A stretch of 64,000 nucleotides of DNA from Lobosporangium transversale (taxonomy: Eukaryota > Mortierellomycota > Mortierellomycetes > Mortierellales > Mortierellaceae), in assembly GCF_002105155.1 (NCBI RefSeq), contig NW_019028999.1, forward strand, positions 248,001-312,000, written 5' to 3'. Under the pieces are notes generated by a model. The model saw only the letters and a program-made list of their open reading frames with translations, was not told where the DNA came from and did not search any database. Shown in pieces: positions 47,109-58,421 of the stretch (position 1 is its first letter; each line of letters opens with the position of its first letter). The position numbers and the translations under genes were made by a program.

Positions 47109-50106
47109 ATGGCATCTCATGCGCCTCATGTCCAGGTGCCTGCAGTGCTCAAGCGACGCAAATGCTTTATCCACATTGATCTTGGTAACATTCGATTACT
47201 CGCTTTATCATGTTATTTTTAAAAGATTAGCCAAGTATGTGGTTCACTAATTTTTTGGAATTTGCCACCAATTTTCATGTGTTTTATTATTAAAGATTGT
47301 TTTTTCGCGCAAGTAGGCAAGTATTGAAGGGCTTATATCAATTGAGCATGCATGCGCAAGTATATTTAGCTTTTCATATTGACTGGGCACATATAATCCA
47401 ATTTCTGAGACTCATTATCTCTCCTTTCAACTTAACAGAGCAAATCCGATTAGGATTGACTGCAGATGTTCCATTGGTGTCGCAACAATGGAATGCCATT
47501 ATTGCTGTCAACTATGCTGCTCGGAAATTTGGGATTACCCGCTTAAAGCACAATGTTTTTGATGCAAAGCAGCTATGTCCAGGTACATATGTTATTCAGT
47601 TAGGTTTTTCTGGCAATTGCGCATGTTAGCATGAGTTACTCAACCGCACACTTTTCGTTAGACCTCGTATGTGCACATGTGGCAACATTAGGGCCTGGCG
47701 ATTCTCAGCCAGATTACTACCCTTCTCCTTCACGTTATACACACAAAGTCTCTTTGGATCCATATCGAAAGGCCTCTGCAAAGATATTTTCGGTTTTTCG
47801 AAGATTTAATGTCAGGTTCCAAAAAGGAGGACTCGACGAAGTTTTTATGGATGTAACTGATCTTGTCAACCAAAGAATCATGGATGAGTATAGGAGCGAC
47901 CTTTCGAAGTGGGATCGCGACTCTGCAAAGATGATTGACTGGAGGGACCATCCTGAAGCGGGTGTTATTTTTGGAATGGACCGAGAAGGCGATAATGATC
48001 AAGAGTTCGATGCAATTACGACGTTTCTATACGATAACGATGAGGATGAAGATCAAAAAACGGAGCTGGATGATGTTCAGGCTGAGGAGAGTGATGAAGG
48101 TTTGGATAGTGAGGACGAGAATGCCCAGCTGTTCAAGCTCGAAGACAAAAATGAGTATAACACAGAAAGTAAACAACTACAACACGCGAATGTAGATGAT
48201 GATTTTGATCTCGATTTTGAAGAGGTATTGGACTCAGATATCGATATCTCCTTTTCGCAGCATTCACAGCAAGTAGTGGATCTTGAGAACAAATCTCATG
48301 AATTGTTTCTTCGAGCTGAGAATATTAGTGATGGACAACAAAAATTTAACATCAGTGATAAGAACGAGCAATTGTCTGCCAATGAAGGTATTGCCGATGA
48401 AGTCAATTCAGAAGAACAAGTCATAGCAGAAAAAAGAGCGGAAGAGGAAAAGCTTCGCTTGGAATTTGAACAGTTGCGGTTGTATTATGGTATTCCGGAA
48501 GGAACATTTGAGGAGGAATTCTGGGCTGAGATGCAGTTACTTAAAGCAGCAGAATTTTGTAGGGAGGTCAGGATGACAGTTAAAGAAGAGCTTGGGTATA
48601 CATGTTCTGCTGGTATTGGTAACAATCGACTTTTAGCAAAAGTTGGATCGGGTATGAACAAACCATTTAATCAGGTAGGCTTTATTTTTCATTATTGGCA
48701 TACTCCTCCTTTATATATATATGAAGAACCAATTCTAAAGTGCTTATTTCTTTCATCTGCTTTGCTAGACTGTTGTTCTTCCCAAGTACATCCCAAAATT
48801 ACTCCATCGACTTAAGCTCAACAAGATTCGTAATCTGGGAGGAAAGTTTGGAAAGCTAGTCAGGGAGGACTACAATATCGAGAGAGCATCGCAGCTTTGG
48901 CCAGTGCCTCTTCGACAGTTACAGCAGCGATATGGAGAACAAGCCGGACTAGAATTATGGCAGTGGTGTCGCGGGATTGATCACGGTGGGATTCGAAAGA
49001 CCAAGTCAAAATCAATGTGTTCTCACAAGTCGTTTATTCCTGCTCTCAGCGACTTGGAGGAGATCCAGTTTTGGATCACCTCAATGAGCATGGAGTTGGT
49101 CTCTCGTATGCAGGCAGAGTATGATGAAACAGAGCGTTGGCCACGGACAGTTTCCTTGGGCTTTTATGGAGGTACTCGCACCCGTCAGACCCAGATGGAC
49201 AGTGAGTACAAATCGACTTCTCGAGCTCTACACAAAGGCACAAGATCCATGCCGTTGGGTGGCCGTTTTGATTATGGAGGCGTTGAAGGGATCGCGCGAA
49301 AAATGTATACAACACTTGAAAGGTTAATTAAAGAGGCGGAGACAGGGAAAGGACGACATATTCTGCCTTTGGTACTTTTGACGATAACTGTTTCCAATTT
49401 CACTGATGGAGGCGAGAGTGCGATGGGAGATATTACAAAGTTCTTTTCTAAAGCACCCTCTCAAATCCAGCGAATACCGCAGCAAATGTCTTCATCATCT
49501 TATGTCAAGAACGAGGATATGGAAGCTACTTGCGAATTGGTTGAAGAGGAAAATGAGTCTATATCAACCGAACGTGATTATGGACACTCCCCTACAAAGC
49601 CGCCTGAACCAACAGAAGCTAGGCGACGATTTTTCCAGCTGAAAACTGCTATTACTACACCATCTGACGATGTCATCAGAACAAGAAGTTCCTCCCCAGA
49701 ACAGTCTATATCGTGCCCACCGTCTCCTACGCCCGAGAGACCATCTTCATTATCTGCTTATCAAGGTCAAGGCAAAACAGAGACGATAGCAATCATCCCA
49801 GCAGCAACATCCATGTGTTACCAGTGTCCAAGCCCTGGACAATTGATTCCAATTGAAGAATGGGAACAGCATAATGATTATCACTTTGCATTAAGCCTTT
49901 TGGAGGATGACAAGAAACAGCATCAAGTGGAACGGCAACAACAACAGGCCAGCAGGATTCATGATGATCATCAAGAGAGCAATAAGAGCGGTAAACGCAA
50001 TGTGGGTGCTTCACCATCCGCCTCTTCTGCGCGAGGCAAGCGCAAGAGAACAGCTGTCCCCTCCGTTACAACCCTTACAAAATTCTTCAAGCCCTTATCA
50101 AGCTAA
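47109..50106 (+). CDS. RAD30: DNA polymerase eta (Y-family translesion polymerase)
   Basis: Bypasses UV dimers and other lesions at stalled forks. Exons 47109-47184, 47296-47316 (21 nt), 47439-47582, 47662-48674 and 48769-50106 give 863 residues. Catalytic IHIDLDCFFAQVEQ (Asp24 and Asp26 region) is assembled across exons 1-3. GLDEVFMDVTDL carries the second acidic pair. CSAGIGNNRLLAKVGSGMNK is the Y-family signature. Between the last two lies a long acidic insert (about 200-310). A UBZ-type zinc finger, MCYQCPSPGQLIPIEEWEQH plus a second His, sits near 770. PCNA-binding (PIP-like) motifs are ITKFF mid-protein and TTLTKFFKPL at the C-terminus. Intron 2 begins GCAAGT, a GC-AG intron. Confidence 0.92.
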
Positions 50107-50178
50107 TGGAAAACTTGCAAGATATCACTGTATTATATAATTTTTACTTTCTTTAATGCTTATTCCCATTGATTTATT

Positions 50179-50628
50179 TTACAGGATGACACACTCGCCC
50201 TTTTTTTCTTCAGGCACCTGATCGGTTGACTTTTCAATCTCGGCAATCATTAATTCAAATGCACGTCCTAGAGCAGATTTTGAACAAGTGGTAGTTTAAT
50301 ATGACTGAATACATTTGGTTTCTCAATGACAACGATAATAAAAAGAAGGCTTACCAATGTTCATATTGGTTTTTGCAGAGGTCTCGCATGAGAGACACTT
50401 CCATCGAGCGGCCAGTTCTTCGCCATCCTCGCGCGTCACCTGTCGCTGACCTTGTAGATCGGTTTTATTTCCAACAATCACGATAGGAACCCAATCGGTG
50501 CCTGTGAAATTGAGGATCTTATCTCGGATGACTCCGATCATATCAAAGCTGAGCTTGCTTGTCACTGAGTACACCAGCACATATCCATGCACGTCCAATG
50601 CATGCTTCCCATTAAAGATTGAAAACTC

Positions 50629-50671
<43 letters not shown>

Positions 50672-51441
50672 GTATGATGTCGGAGCATGAAAATAATTAC
50701 AGTAGATTTTTTTAAATGAATAAAATATAATAACATAAAAAAGATCGGGGCGCAATTTGTGTCAAAATTATAAATTTTATAAAGAGGGCGATGCTTTACC
50801 TGGCCAGCGGTGTCAATAATCTCCACTTCGTACTGTTGTCCGTGATAAGTCAATGGTTTCGTAAAGGTACGTTCAATGGTAGGAAAGTAAGAATCAACAA
50901 AGACGTTCTCAACGAATTGAATCACCATCGAAGATTTCCCTGTAAAAAAAAAAAAAAAAAATTGGTGAGATTAGCAAGTTGGGTCCGTATATTTGTCATT
51001 TCTAATGTTTATACTCTGATTTGCGTTTTCTTTCGTTCTTTTATTCAGGGTCTGTCTGTGTGAACTTTTTGTGTGTGTGTGCAAAAGTTACGCAGGACAA
51101 AGTCCGAGCAGAGCAAGTGGGGATCATGGTTCCCTTTTTCTTTCCATTTATGGGTGCGGGATGCGTACAAATCATGAGCAAAGAAGAATCATTTTCAGTA
51201 GTCAAGATCTCCTCATACGAATCTATTATTCGTATTTCAATTTTTTTTTTTTTTTTTTTTTTTTTGGTGATAACTAGGAAAGATGGAGATGACTTCTTTG
51301 ATTCACTTTTATGTCTTCTTTTATTATCCAGAAATGGAATTAAAGGATAGATTTGGCTTTACCAACAGCACGAGCACCTAGCAAGGCAATGCGTCTTAGT
51401 TTGGGAGCCTTAGCAGCCGTGTTTGTGATGGTTGTGCTCAT
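50179..51441 (-). CDS. RHEB: RHEB-type small GTPase
   Basis: Ras-superfamily switch upstream of TORC1. Exons in coding order: 51441-51363, 50939-50800, 50631-50355 and 50267-50179, giving 194 residues. G1 is GARAVGKSS; effector loop FVDSYFPTIERTFTK; G3 DTAGQDEFSIF; G4 NKTD; G5 SAK. The text NVFVDSYFPTIERTFTKPLT and GYVLVYSVTSKLSFDMIGVI are RHEB-like. The protein ends CVIL, a CaaX box whose terminal Leu favours geranylgeranylation over farnesylation. The second intron's acceptor is AG directly after an A28 run (see findings). The GTPase lies head-to-tail after SmG on the same strand. Confidence 0.9.
50633..50660. repeat. T28 tract (A28 on gene strand) abutting a RHEB acceptor
   Basis: On the minus strand the intron 50799-50632 ends T11, A28, then G, with exon 3 beginning GATGAG. 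Confidence 0.92.
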
Positions 51442-52039
51442 GATTTTATATATCTCTCGCTTTTTTTTTATTTTTTTTTTTATTTTTTGTTTATTATTTC
51501 TTTTTCTGACAACAATTACTTATAGTGAAGTAAAAGTGTCTGAGGAATACATAAGTAAGAAGTTTTAAAAAGAAAAAGAAAAAGAAGGCCAGAATGACAG
51601 GCGGGGATTGTTGGTGAATGATTGATTGATGCAAAGCGAATGTTGAGTAAAAATAGGAAGGATTTGGATGAAGAAAGGACGTCACAAAAAAAGAAAAAAA
51701 AAAAAAAATGCCGCGGGGAACGAGTCTATTAGATGAAGCAATACGCGATTTGCTTCTTCCTTTCCGCCTTTCCGCCATCCTCTTTCCAAAGCCTCATGTT
51801 AAATATCGTTTAGGAAGATAGACTATAATTCATTAGTCTTTTTATGTCAAAGGAATATCGAAGATGTGCGGTAACGTCTCCAATTATACATTTTTACGAA
51901 AATTCTGTAGTGCAGCTATTTAACAAAGGCATCAACTCATTGAGATGAAGCCTATAACTTTGACCTTTCATGTATAAATCTTTATTTGATAGGTGACGAA
52001 AAGTACTTTGCTTATAGTCGGATGCTATACTCTTTCCAA
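51442..52039. other. Spacer between RHEB and SmG
   Basis: RHEB promoter side is rich in T/A runs (51460-51490, 51546-51590, 51688-51710). No gene seen. Confidence 0.45.
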
Positions 52040-52668
52040 CTAGTTTCCAATCCGATCCAATGCTTCCATGACTACCACGCTGTTTCCACGAAGAACCTAT
52101 TCCGCATAGAAAAGGGAAAAAAAAGAAGAAAAGTCATGGCGTTCTCAGTTATTGTGCTTTGTGACCTATTGATAAAAGAGTAGTAGGGTCGGTAAAGAAA
52201 ATTACAGCTGCTTACCACCATACCAATCGAGGTTTTTTCTGAAGGATTTGTTTCCTCAACTGCCTCGTCTAAAACTAGGTTCATGAAAGGGTCGTACCCA
52301 CGCAGAACGCCCGTGACTTTCCTGGCGCCATTTAGCTGAACAAAGACGCGCTTGTCCATATATCTATTTTCGTCCACAAAGAGGATTTCCAAGCGAGAGT
52401 ATGATATTATTAAGCTATCCATTATCCATACGGTGATAGTTGAGTATAATCTACCCGCTTGGTGTTCATTTGAAGATCGTTCAATGAACGGCTGAAGAGC
52501 CAGTTGAGTTCTGTCTCATGCAGTTCAGTCATTGTAACGCTAATCATCCACTGCCGCCTATTAAATATGATACATGACGATACCGAGCATGAATCTTCCT
52601 CAATCGCCATTTTTTCTCTTTCATTGGACATACTTTTTGAGTTCTGGCGTTGCTGCTTTTGATGACAT
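52040..52668 (-). CDS. SNRPG: Small nuclear ribonucleoprotein SmG
   Basis: One of the seven Sm proteins that ring U1, U2, U4 and U5 snRNAs. Exons in coding order: 52668-52634 (35 nt), 52363-52216 and 52096-52040, giving 79 residues, the usual size. Start MSSKAATPELKK joins YMDKRVFVQLNG. The Sm1 motif RKVTGVLRGYDPFMNLVLDE and Sm2 region VLRGNSVVVMEALDRIGN identify SmG, whose hallmark is FDPFMNLVLDE with an Arg-Gly-Asn in Sm2. The first intron (270 nt) is long relative to the coding part. Divergent from TIM21 with 192 bp between start codons. Confidence 0.93.
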
Positions 52669-52860
52669 GACCAATTATGCTGGCTTTAAGTGTAGGAATA
52701 AAAGTGAATCTTAAAAATCGATTTTTTTTTTTTTTTTTTTTCTCTGCATCTTGAAGCTGTGGCGTAGATCAGCTACAGTTCTGTGGACTGCTTATTAAAG
52801 AGCGTATTTTTTTTTTTTTTTTATCATGCATTAGTTACAGTTTTTCTCTTACAGGCCACC

Positions 52861-54029
52861 ATGCAATTCATACAAGGTGTTCGCGTCTCACGCGCATTTA
52901 CCTCTAGAAGCACCTTTTCGTCATGCTTCCAACAATTACAATTCCAAACACGAACTACAGCCGGGACTACCTGGAGGCAAACTGTTAGGAGCATGGCAAC
53001 AGAACAACCTAAAAGCAACAATGGCTCACAGAAACCTTTTGCCAACACTGGTGCTTTGGCACACCATACTGACAAGAAGCAGTGGAAGGATCTTACAACG
53101 CCAGAAAAGGGTTTGTTAAAACTATTTATAGGCGCTTAACTGCAGTTGTTTTATTATTCTCCTTCAATCCCGATATCTGACCACAGATCTTTCATATCGC
53201 ATTTGTCGTATTTAGTGGTAACGGCAACCAAAGCAACAACTAACTACACTGTCGTCGCCGTAGGAGTTCTTCTTGTTGGTAAGTTAGACTAAAGCGTCTG
53301 ACTGATTTGTTATTATCATTGAAGCTTATCGACTTTGAAGCAACAATAGTAATAATAATAATATATATCAACTGTCATTGTAGGCGCCATCGGATACGCG
53401 ATTGTCACCGAATTGTTTGGAGCCAATAGTGATACGCATATCTTTGGTGATGCATTGGAAAAGGTCCGAAAGAATGAAAAGCTCCAGGAAATTATTGGAT
53501 CACCCATGAAGGGTCATGGCGAGCCATCCTCTAGCAAAAGACGTAGAAATCGTCGAATTCAGTATGTCTTTTTGTTATATTCTGTTTAGTGCATAGCCAT
53601 ACATGACCCAGGGCGTGGCCCAAAATGACATATCCTCACATCAACTCTCACGCTATGCACAAAAAAAAAGTTCACAAGTAGTTTTGGATGTCGAAGGCAA
53701 GGAGCATTTGTTGATGAGATTCTATGTTGAAGGCCCGGATAACGAGGGAACAGCACACCTGGAAATGGTTAAGGATCGACATAATAATTGGGAATATAAG
53801 TATCTCTTTGTCGACATTCCAGGTAAGAAAAGAGCAAAAAAATAAGAATAGAAAGACTCTGTATCTCAGGCCCTAAAGAAGCATTAGAAAAGATGAAGAT
53901 TGAAAGAATTTTATTTTATTTTATTTATTTATTTTCTCTGATACATTCACAGGTGGAGTCAGGCCTGCACAGCGTATTTTTGTAGAATATAACAAGAACG
54001 CTGGACAGCCTGCGATTGAGGACAAGTGA
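52861..54029 (+). CDS. TIM21: TIM21, mitochondrial inner-membrane import component
   Basis: TIM23-complex subunit that contacts the outer-membrane TOM complex and the respiratory chain. Exons 52861-53110, 53216-53278, 53384-53561, 53671-53822 and 53953-54029 give 239 residues. A basic, Ser-rich N-terminus (MQFIQGVRVSRAFTSRSTFS) fits a mitochondrial presequence. One membrane helix, YTVVAVGVLLVGAIGYAIVT, follows VVTATKATTN. The intermembrane-space domain has IFGDALEKVRKNEKLQEIIG, MKGHGEP and MRFYVEGPDNEGTAHLEM. I place exon 4 at 53671 (NRRI-H-SQVVLDVEG) because only this acceptor, AG after A9, matches the phase of donor GTATGT at 53562. The intervening open frame from 53603 is therefore intronic. 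Confidence 0.9.
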
Positions 54030-54335
54030 AACTATGTACCTTATTAGTTTGTTCGGACGCCAACGAGCGGGACTCGTCTGAGCTTCATAAAATGACATCA
54101 GAAATGCCAAACAATAAACATATGTTTTTCAGTCCCGCAGTTTGAATATGGGGTTCACGGAGAGAGAATGTTCAAAGTATAAAGTTCGGAATATGCTCAG
54201 AATAGAGATTTTTTTTTTTTTTTTTTTTTTTTTTGCGTCATGAAAAAGATATTCTCTTTCACCATTTCTTTTCATATTCTCATTACCCTCATTCTCCCAC
54301 GCATCCACACTCATTCATACCCCGGCCTTTTCACC
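54030..54335. other. Spacer between TIM21 and PDAT
   Basis: T25 run at about 54209-54233. Short spacer that must hold the TIM21 3' end and PDAT promoter. No other feature. Confidence 0.5.
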
Positions 54336-57093
54336 ATGGCTCCCCGAAAGAGGAATAAGGCACCTAAGCAATCCAATAGCTACAACAATGATACGGATAC
54401 GGTCAATGGAGTAGAGGACGATCACTCAAAAAAGTGTAGTGATACCGCACAGGAAATCGAGGAAGCTCTTACCAAGCTATCTAATACTCTTCCCATAGAC
54501 TCCAAACTCAGAGTACGGCATCCCTCCCTCAGCAGGAATCCTTCTGTTGCAGATTATCTCCATCGAGCACTCTTTGTGCCTGATCCAGACTCACAGGAAC
54601 TCAAGAGAAAACATGCCCCACCCGGGACCCGACGTCGAGTCGTTCTGTTGTTTGGTATTCTTATAGGGATGGCCCTTGCTACATTATTGATGCAGCAGAC
54701 CAGAGACGCGGCATACATCGAGGCATTCTCGCATTACTTCCAGGACTTTGATCTTGCTTCGATGGTACCTACCGGAATGATTCCTGAAGAGTTTATTGGG
54801 AATGTATCCGCGATGTTCAAACCCGAAATTTTGACAGAAGAGCAATTTTACCCAGGGGAGGAGCTAAGGGTGAAGTATGGCTATAGACCAAAGTATCCTG
54901 TAAATGTCCTTCCCAATTTATGCCGTTTTCATCTGTATCATTTATTACCAAGTATGACTTTGACCTTTTAGCTCCTTATCAATGAGATTCTCGTTATGGC
55001 TGACCATCCATATCATTCCTAATGCGTTTAGGTAACTATGATTCCTGGAATTGTTTCGACGGGCCTTGAGTCTTGGTCAACAACCCATAATTGCTCTCAA
55101 AAATACTTTCGCAAGCGCATGTGGGGAACCACAAGTATGTGATGTGGTTTACCTGCCCAACCAATATAACCCTCTCTTCTTTTCGGACCAAGTCACTGAC
55201 TTGAACTTTTACTTCGTTTTGTTACGATATATGATAGCCATGTTCAAAGCTGTCCTTCTGGACAAAGAATGCTGGATCACTAACATGCGGCTGGACTCAG
55301 CAACAGGACTTGATCCCGAAGGAGTTCGCTTGCGTGCAGCTCAGGGCCTTGAGGCTGCAGATTATCTTGTGCCTGGGTAGGGAGCGATTGCAGGAACAAG
55401 TTTGTTATTTACATGTGAAAAAAGGAAAACATCCATGAATGAACGTCAATTGATTGTTATAAGTATCACATTAATAGATACTGGGTATGGGCGCCGATTA
55501 TCAAGGTACGCATTGGCCACTTGAAAATCGCTTTGTACCACTAGCCTTCACGACAGGAATGCACAATGCAATGTTCAAAATTATTTATGCATTTTTTTTT
55601 TTGCTTTCCCGCACCTTCTAGAACCTGGCAGCAATTGGTTATGACAACAACAATATGTATCTCGCCGCATACGATTGGAGACTCGCCTTTTCTAATCTGG
55701 AAGTTCGAGATAACTACTTCTCTCGCCTAAAATCTAGCCTGGAAATGTCTCTCAAGATCACAGGCGAAAAGCATGTCCTTGTAGCTCACTCCATGGGTTC
55801 CCTTGTCCTCTACTATTTTTTCAAATGGGTTGAATCTGATTTGGGAGGAAAAGGTGGTCCAAACTGGGTTAGGGATCATGTCCATTCATTTGTCAATATT
55901 GCAGGGCCCATGCTGGGTGTTCCCAAGACATTAGCAGCTGTGCTCTCTGGAGAGGTTCGCGATACCGCTCAACTTGGCGTCGTCAGCGCATACGTCTTGG
56001 AAAAATTCTTCTCGAGGCGTGAACGTGCAGATCTGTTCAGGAGTTGGGGAGGTCTCTCCAGCATGATCCCCAAGGGTGGAGATCGTGTCTGGGGGTCAAT
56101 CAAAGGAGCGCCTGACGACGGAACTCATGACGAAGAAGAGACACTTGTTAAGGAAAAGATCGCGAAGCATGAAGAAGTGCCTGATGCAATAAGTAAAAAA
56201 AAGCGGAGTGATCGGAAGTCACCCACGTTCGGGGCTATGCTTGCATTCGCACAAGGCTCTAATATGGATCATCATACCATGGACGACAGTATGCAATTGT
56301 TATCAAAGATGGCAGGCAATGACTTTAATACAATGTTGACCAAGAATTACACAGTGGGTGCGTCTGTAACTCAGGCACAGATGGACAAGACAAACAAATT
56401 ACCGACAAGTTGGTCTAATCCTTTGGAAGCTTCACTGCCTAATGCGCCAAACATGAAGATATACTGCCTGTATGGTGTGGGAAAGTCGACAGAGAGAAGT
56501 TATACCTACAACCGTATGAGTGATTTTACGCCACCAATTTTGGATCAGAGACCAGGCAACGTGTCAGACGAGACCGGCAGAGTCCCCAATATCTATATCG
56601 ATACCAGTGTTCATGATGACAAATTGGGTATTAGCTATGGTGTTCATCAAGGAGACGGGTATGTGTTGATCTATCACAGGAAATATTTAATGACACCCAC
56701 ATTCACATGAAAATCTAAAATCTACATTCACTCTTGTGACTAATTATTATTCCTATTTTGTTGGGTTGTTGCACGAATGGTATACATGGACTTGGAAATA
56801 GTGATGGCACTGTCCCCTTATTGTCGACAGGATACATGTGCGTGGAAGGTTGGAAGAAGAAGTTGTATAACCCTGCAGGTATAAAGGTCATCACGCGTGA
56901 ATTTACTCACCACAGCAGCCCCTCGCCTGTGGATATTCGAGGTGGGAAGAGGACAGCAGACCATGTTGATATTCTGGGTAATTATCAAGTAACGAGGGAT
57001 TTACTTGCCATCGTAGCTGGACGCGATGGTGAAGGTTTGGAAGAACAGATCTTTTCCAAGATCCGTGAGTACTCTACCAAGGTAGACCTGTAA
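54336..57093 (+). CDS. LRO1: Phospholipid:diacylglycerol acyltransferase (PDAT, LCAT family)
   Basis: Makes triacylglycerol by moving a fatty acid from phospholipid to diacylglycerol at the ER. Exons 54336-54899, 55032-55134, 55238-55376, 55478-55505 (28 nt), 55622-56658 and 56802-57093 give 720 residues. A basic N-terminus (MAPRKRNKAPKQ) is followed by one membrane helix (VVLLFGILIGMALATLLM, about 99-118), then the lumenal catalytic domain. Key pieces: VTMIPGIVSTGLESW, RLDSATGLDPEGVRLRAAQG, GYWVWAPIIKNLAAIGYDNN, nucleophile elbow VLVAHSMGSLV, DGTVPLLSTGYMC with the catalytic Asp, and ADHVDILGN with the catalytic His. A longer ATG at 54240 would add a hydrophobic leader; the 54336 start has the better context (ACCATGG). 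Confidence 0.94.
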
Positions 57094-57254
57094 TCACCCC
57101 CCTCACTCACTTGACGCCTGAGTGTCCTAATGGACGTAAAAATAAAATAAGATAAAAAAAATTAAATAACAATTTCAGATTGTTCCCCTTAATGAATCTC
57201 GGCAAATATTTTAATCGTTTTCTGTCAAATTTCGCATTCATATTATTGACAACA

Positions 57255-58258
57255 ATGTCAGATCTCGAACGCTCTCATTCAGATCATTCTCCAGCTGATG
57301 CGCAGACGGAGGATGGCGATGATATCTGGGAGGATGGCGACAATGTGTCATATGACCGTGCGATAGCCGAAAAAGAATGGTCCCGCATGAACGACACATT
57401 TGGCAATGTAAGGAATATGACAAAAAGTAATTAGTTTGTTTGACAACAGCTTAAGGAGTGTGTTCTAGTAATGACAGATAGCGTTGCTTGGATAGACTGG
57501 ATATAGAGAGGGTATTGAGGAAGGCAAAGAAAATACACTGCAACAAGGATTCAATCAAGGGTGGTCAGAGGGCGTACATTATGGATATGAGTTAGGCAGA
57601 CTCCGTGGCCTGATCAGGTTAGAAAAAGAGTGCTTCATGAGCTTCAAATATGAGATATTCAAAATCTTTTTCTTAATCAGCCCTCTTCATCTCTTTTTCT
57701 CGCTATTCCTTTCTTTAACGCAAAAAAAAAAAAAAAAAAAAAAGCCCGCTGATCGAGCATATAAAGTCGTCATTATCATCCACGTTGATCGGTGGCGAGT
57801 TGAACAGCCCCCAAGATAACGAATTATGGATTCAAAAAGCTGGCGAGCTTGTCATGGAACTGATTGAACTAGATATTTCCAAGGTTTTTGACAAAGCATT
57901 CTTTGATGACAGTGGCAGGACTTTTAATGAGGTCATTTCTAAAAAAACGAGAGAAACAGCAACAAATTGCTGTGGAGGAGGAATGGTTTCAACTCAAAAT
58001 TCGTGTTGTAAGAATGAGACATGTTGTGCTGAGGAGGTATCGCCAGCAGAAGTGCGGACATGTGTATCATCATCGTCAGTAGCAGAAGGTTATTGCGGTG
58101 CTAAAAATGATGAACCGTCTTCATCTTTTAAAAAGTGTGATGATTTACTGAAGAAATGGTCTTCAAGGCCTGAGCAAGTAATTAAGGAATACCGTTCAAG
58201 AGTCCGTGATTTGCTAATGGAGGTTGGGCTTGAATCTTTACTTGATGATATCGTTTAA
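57255..58258 (+). CDS. YAE1: YAE1-like Fe-S target adaptor with Cys-rich C-terminal extension
   Basis: Yae1 works with Lto1 to bring the ABC protein Rli1/ABCE1 to the cytosolic Fe-S assembly machinery. Exons 57255-57407, 57496-57617 and 57745-58258 give 262 residues. The diagnostic deca-GX3 motif spans exon 2: GYREGIEEGKENTLQQGFNQ, GWSEGVHYGYELGRLRGLIS. The N-terminus has the acidic DDIWEDG typical of the family. The remaining ~150 residues form a helical region and then a Cys-rich stretch (CCGGG, SCCKNETCCAEE, TC, GYC; about 164-205), which I do not associate with ordinary Yae1 proteins. The acceptor of intron 2 is AG after A22 (57722-57744). The gene follows PDAT by 161 bp on the same strand. 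Confidence 0.8.
57722..57743. repeat. A22 tract abutting the acceptor of YAE1 intron 2
   Basis: A22 followed directly by G, forming the acceptor AG; exon 3 begins CCCGCTGATC. Confidence 0.9.
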
Positions 58259-58421
58259 AGAAAGGAAGAAATGACGGAGCAGTTATAGAGATGATATAAA
58301 AAATGGCATTGCTGCACCTCAAACACATATAATGAACCTAAACATACGTGTAAAGGTCTTATCTTTCTTTTCATCCAGTCATGCTAACTTAATTTAGCCG
58401 AGCAGAACAGATGATATGGAT

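Noticed and set aside
53603-53845. 80-codon frame in TIM21 as a full exon
   Set aside because: Its 5' part (53603-53670) cannot be joined in phase to exon 3 with a good donor; the acceptor at 53670 gives the family sequence.
54240-54335. Upstream in-frame ATG for PDAT adding a signal-like leader
   Set aside because: It sits directly after a T25 tract, and the 54336 ATG has a better context and gives the usual basic N-terminus before the membrane helix.
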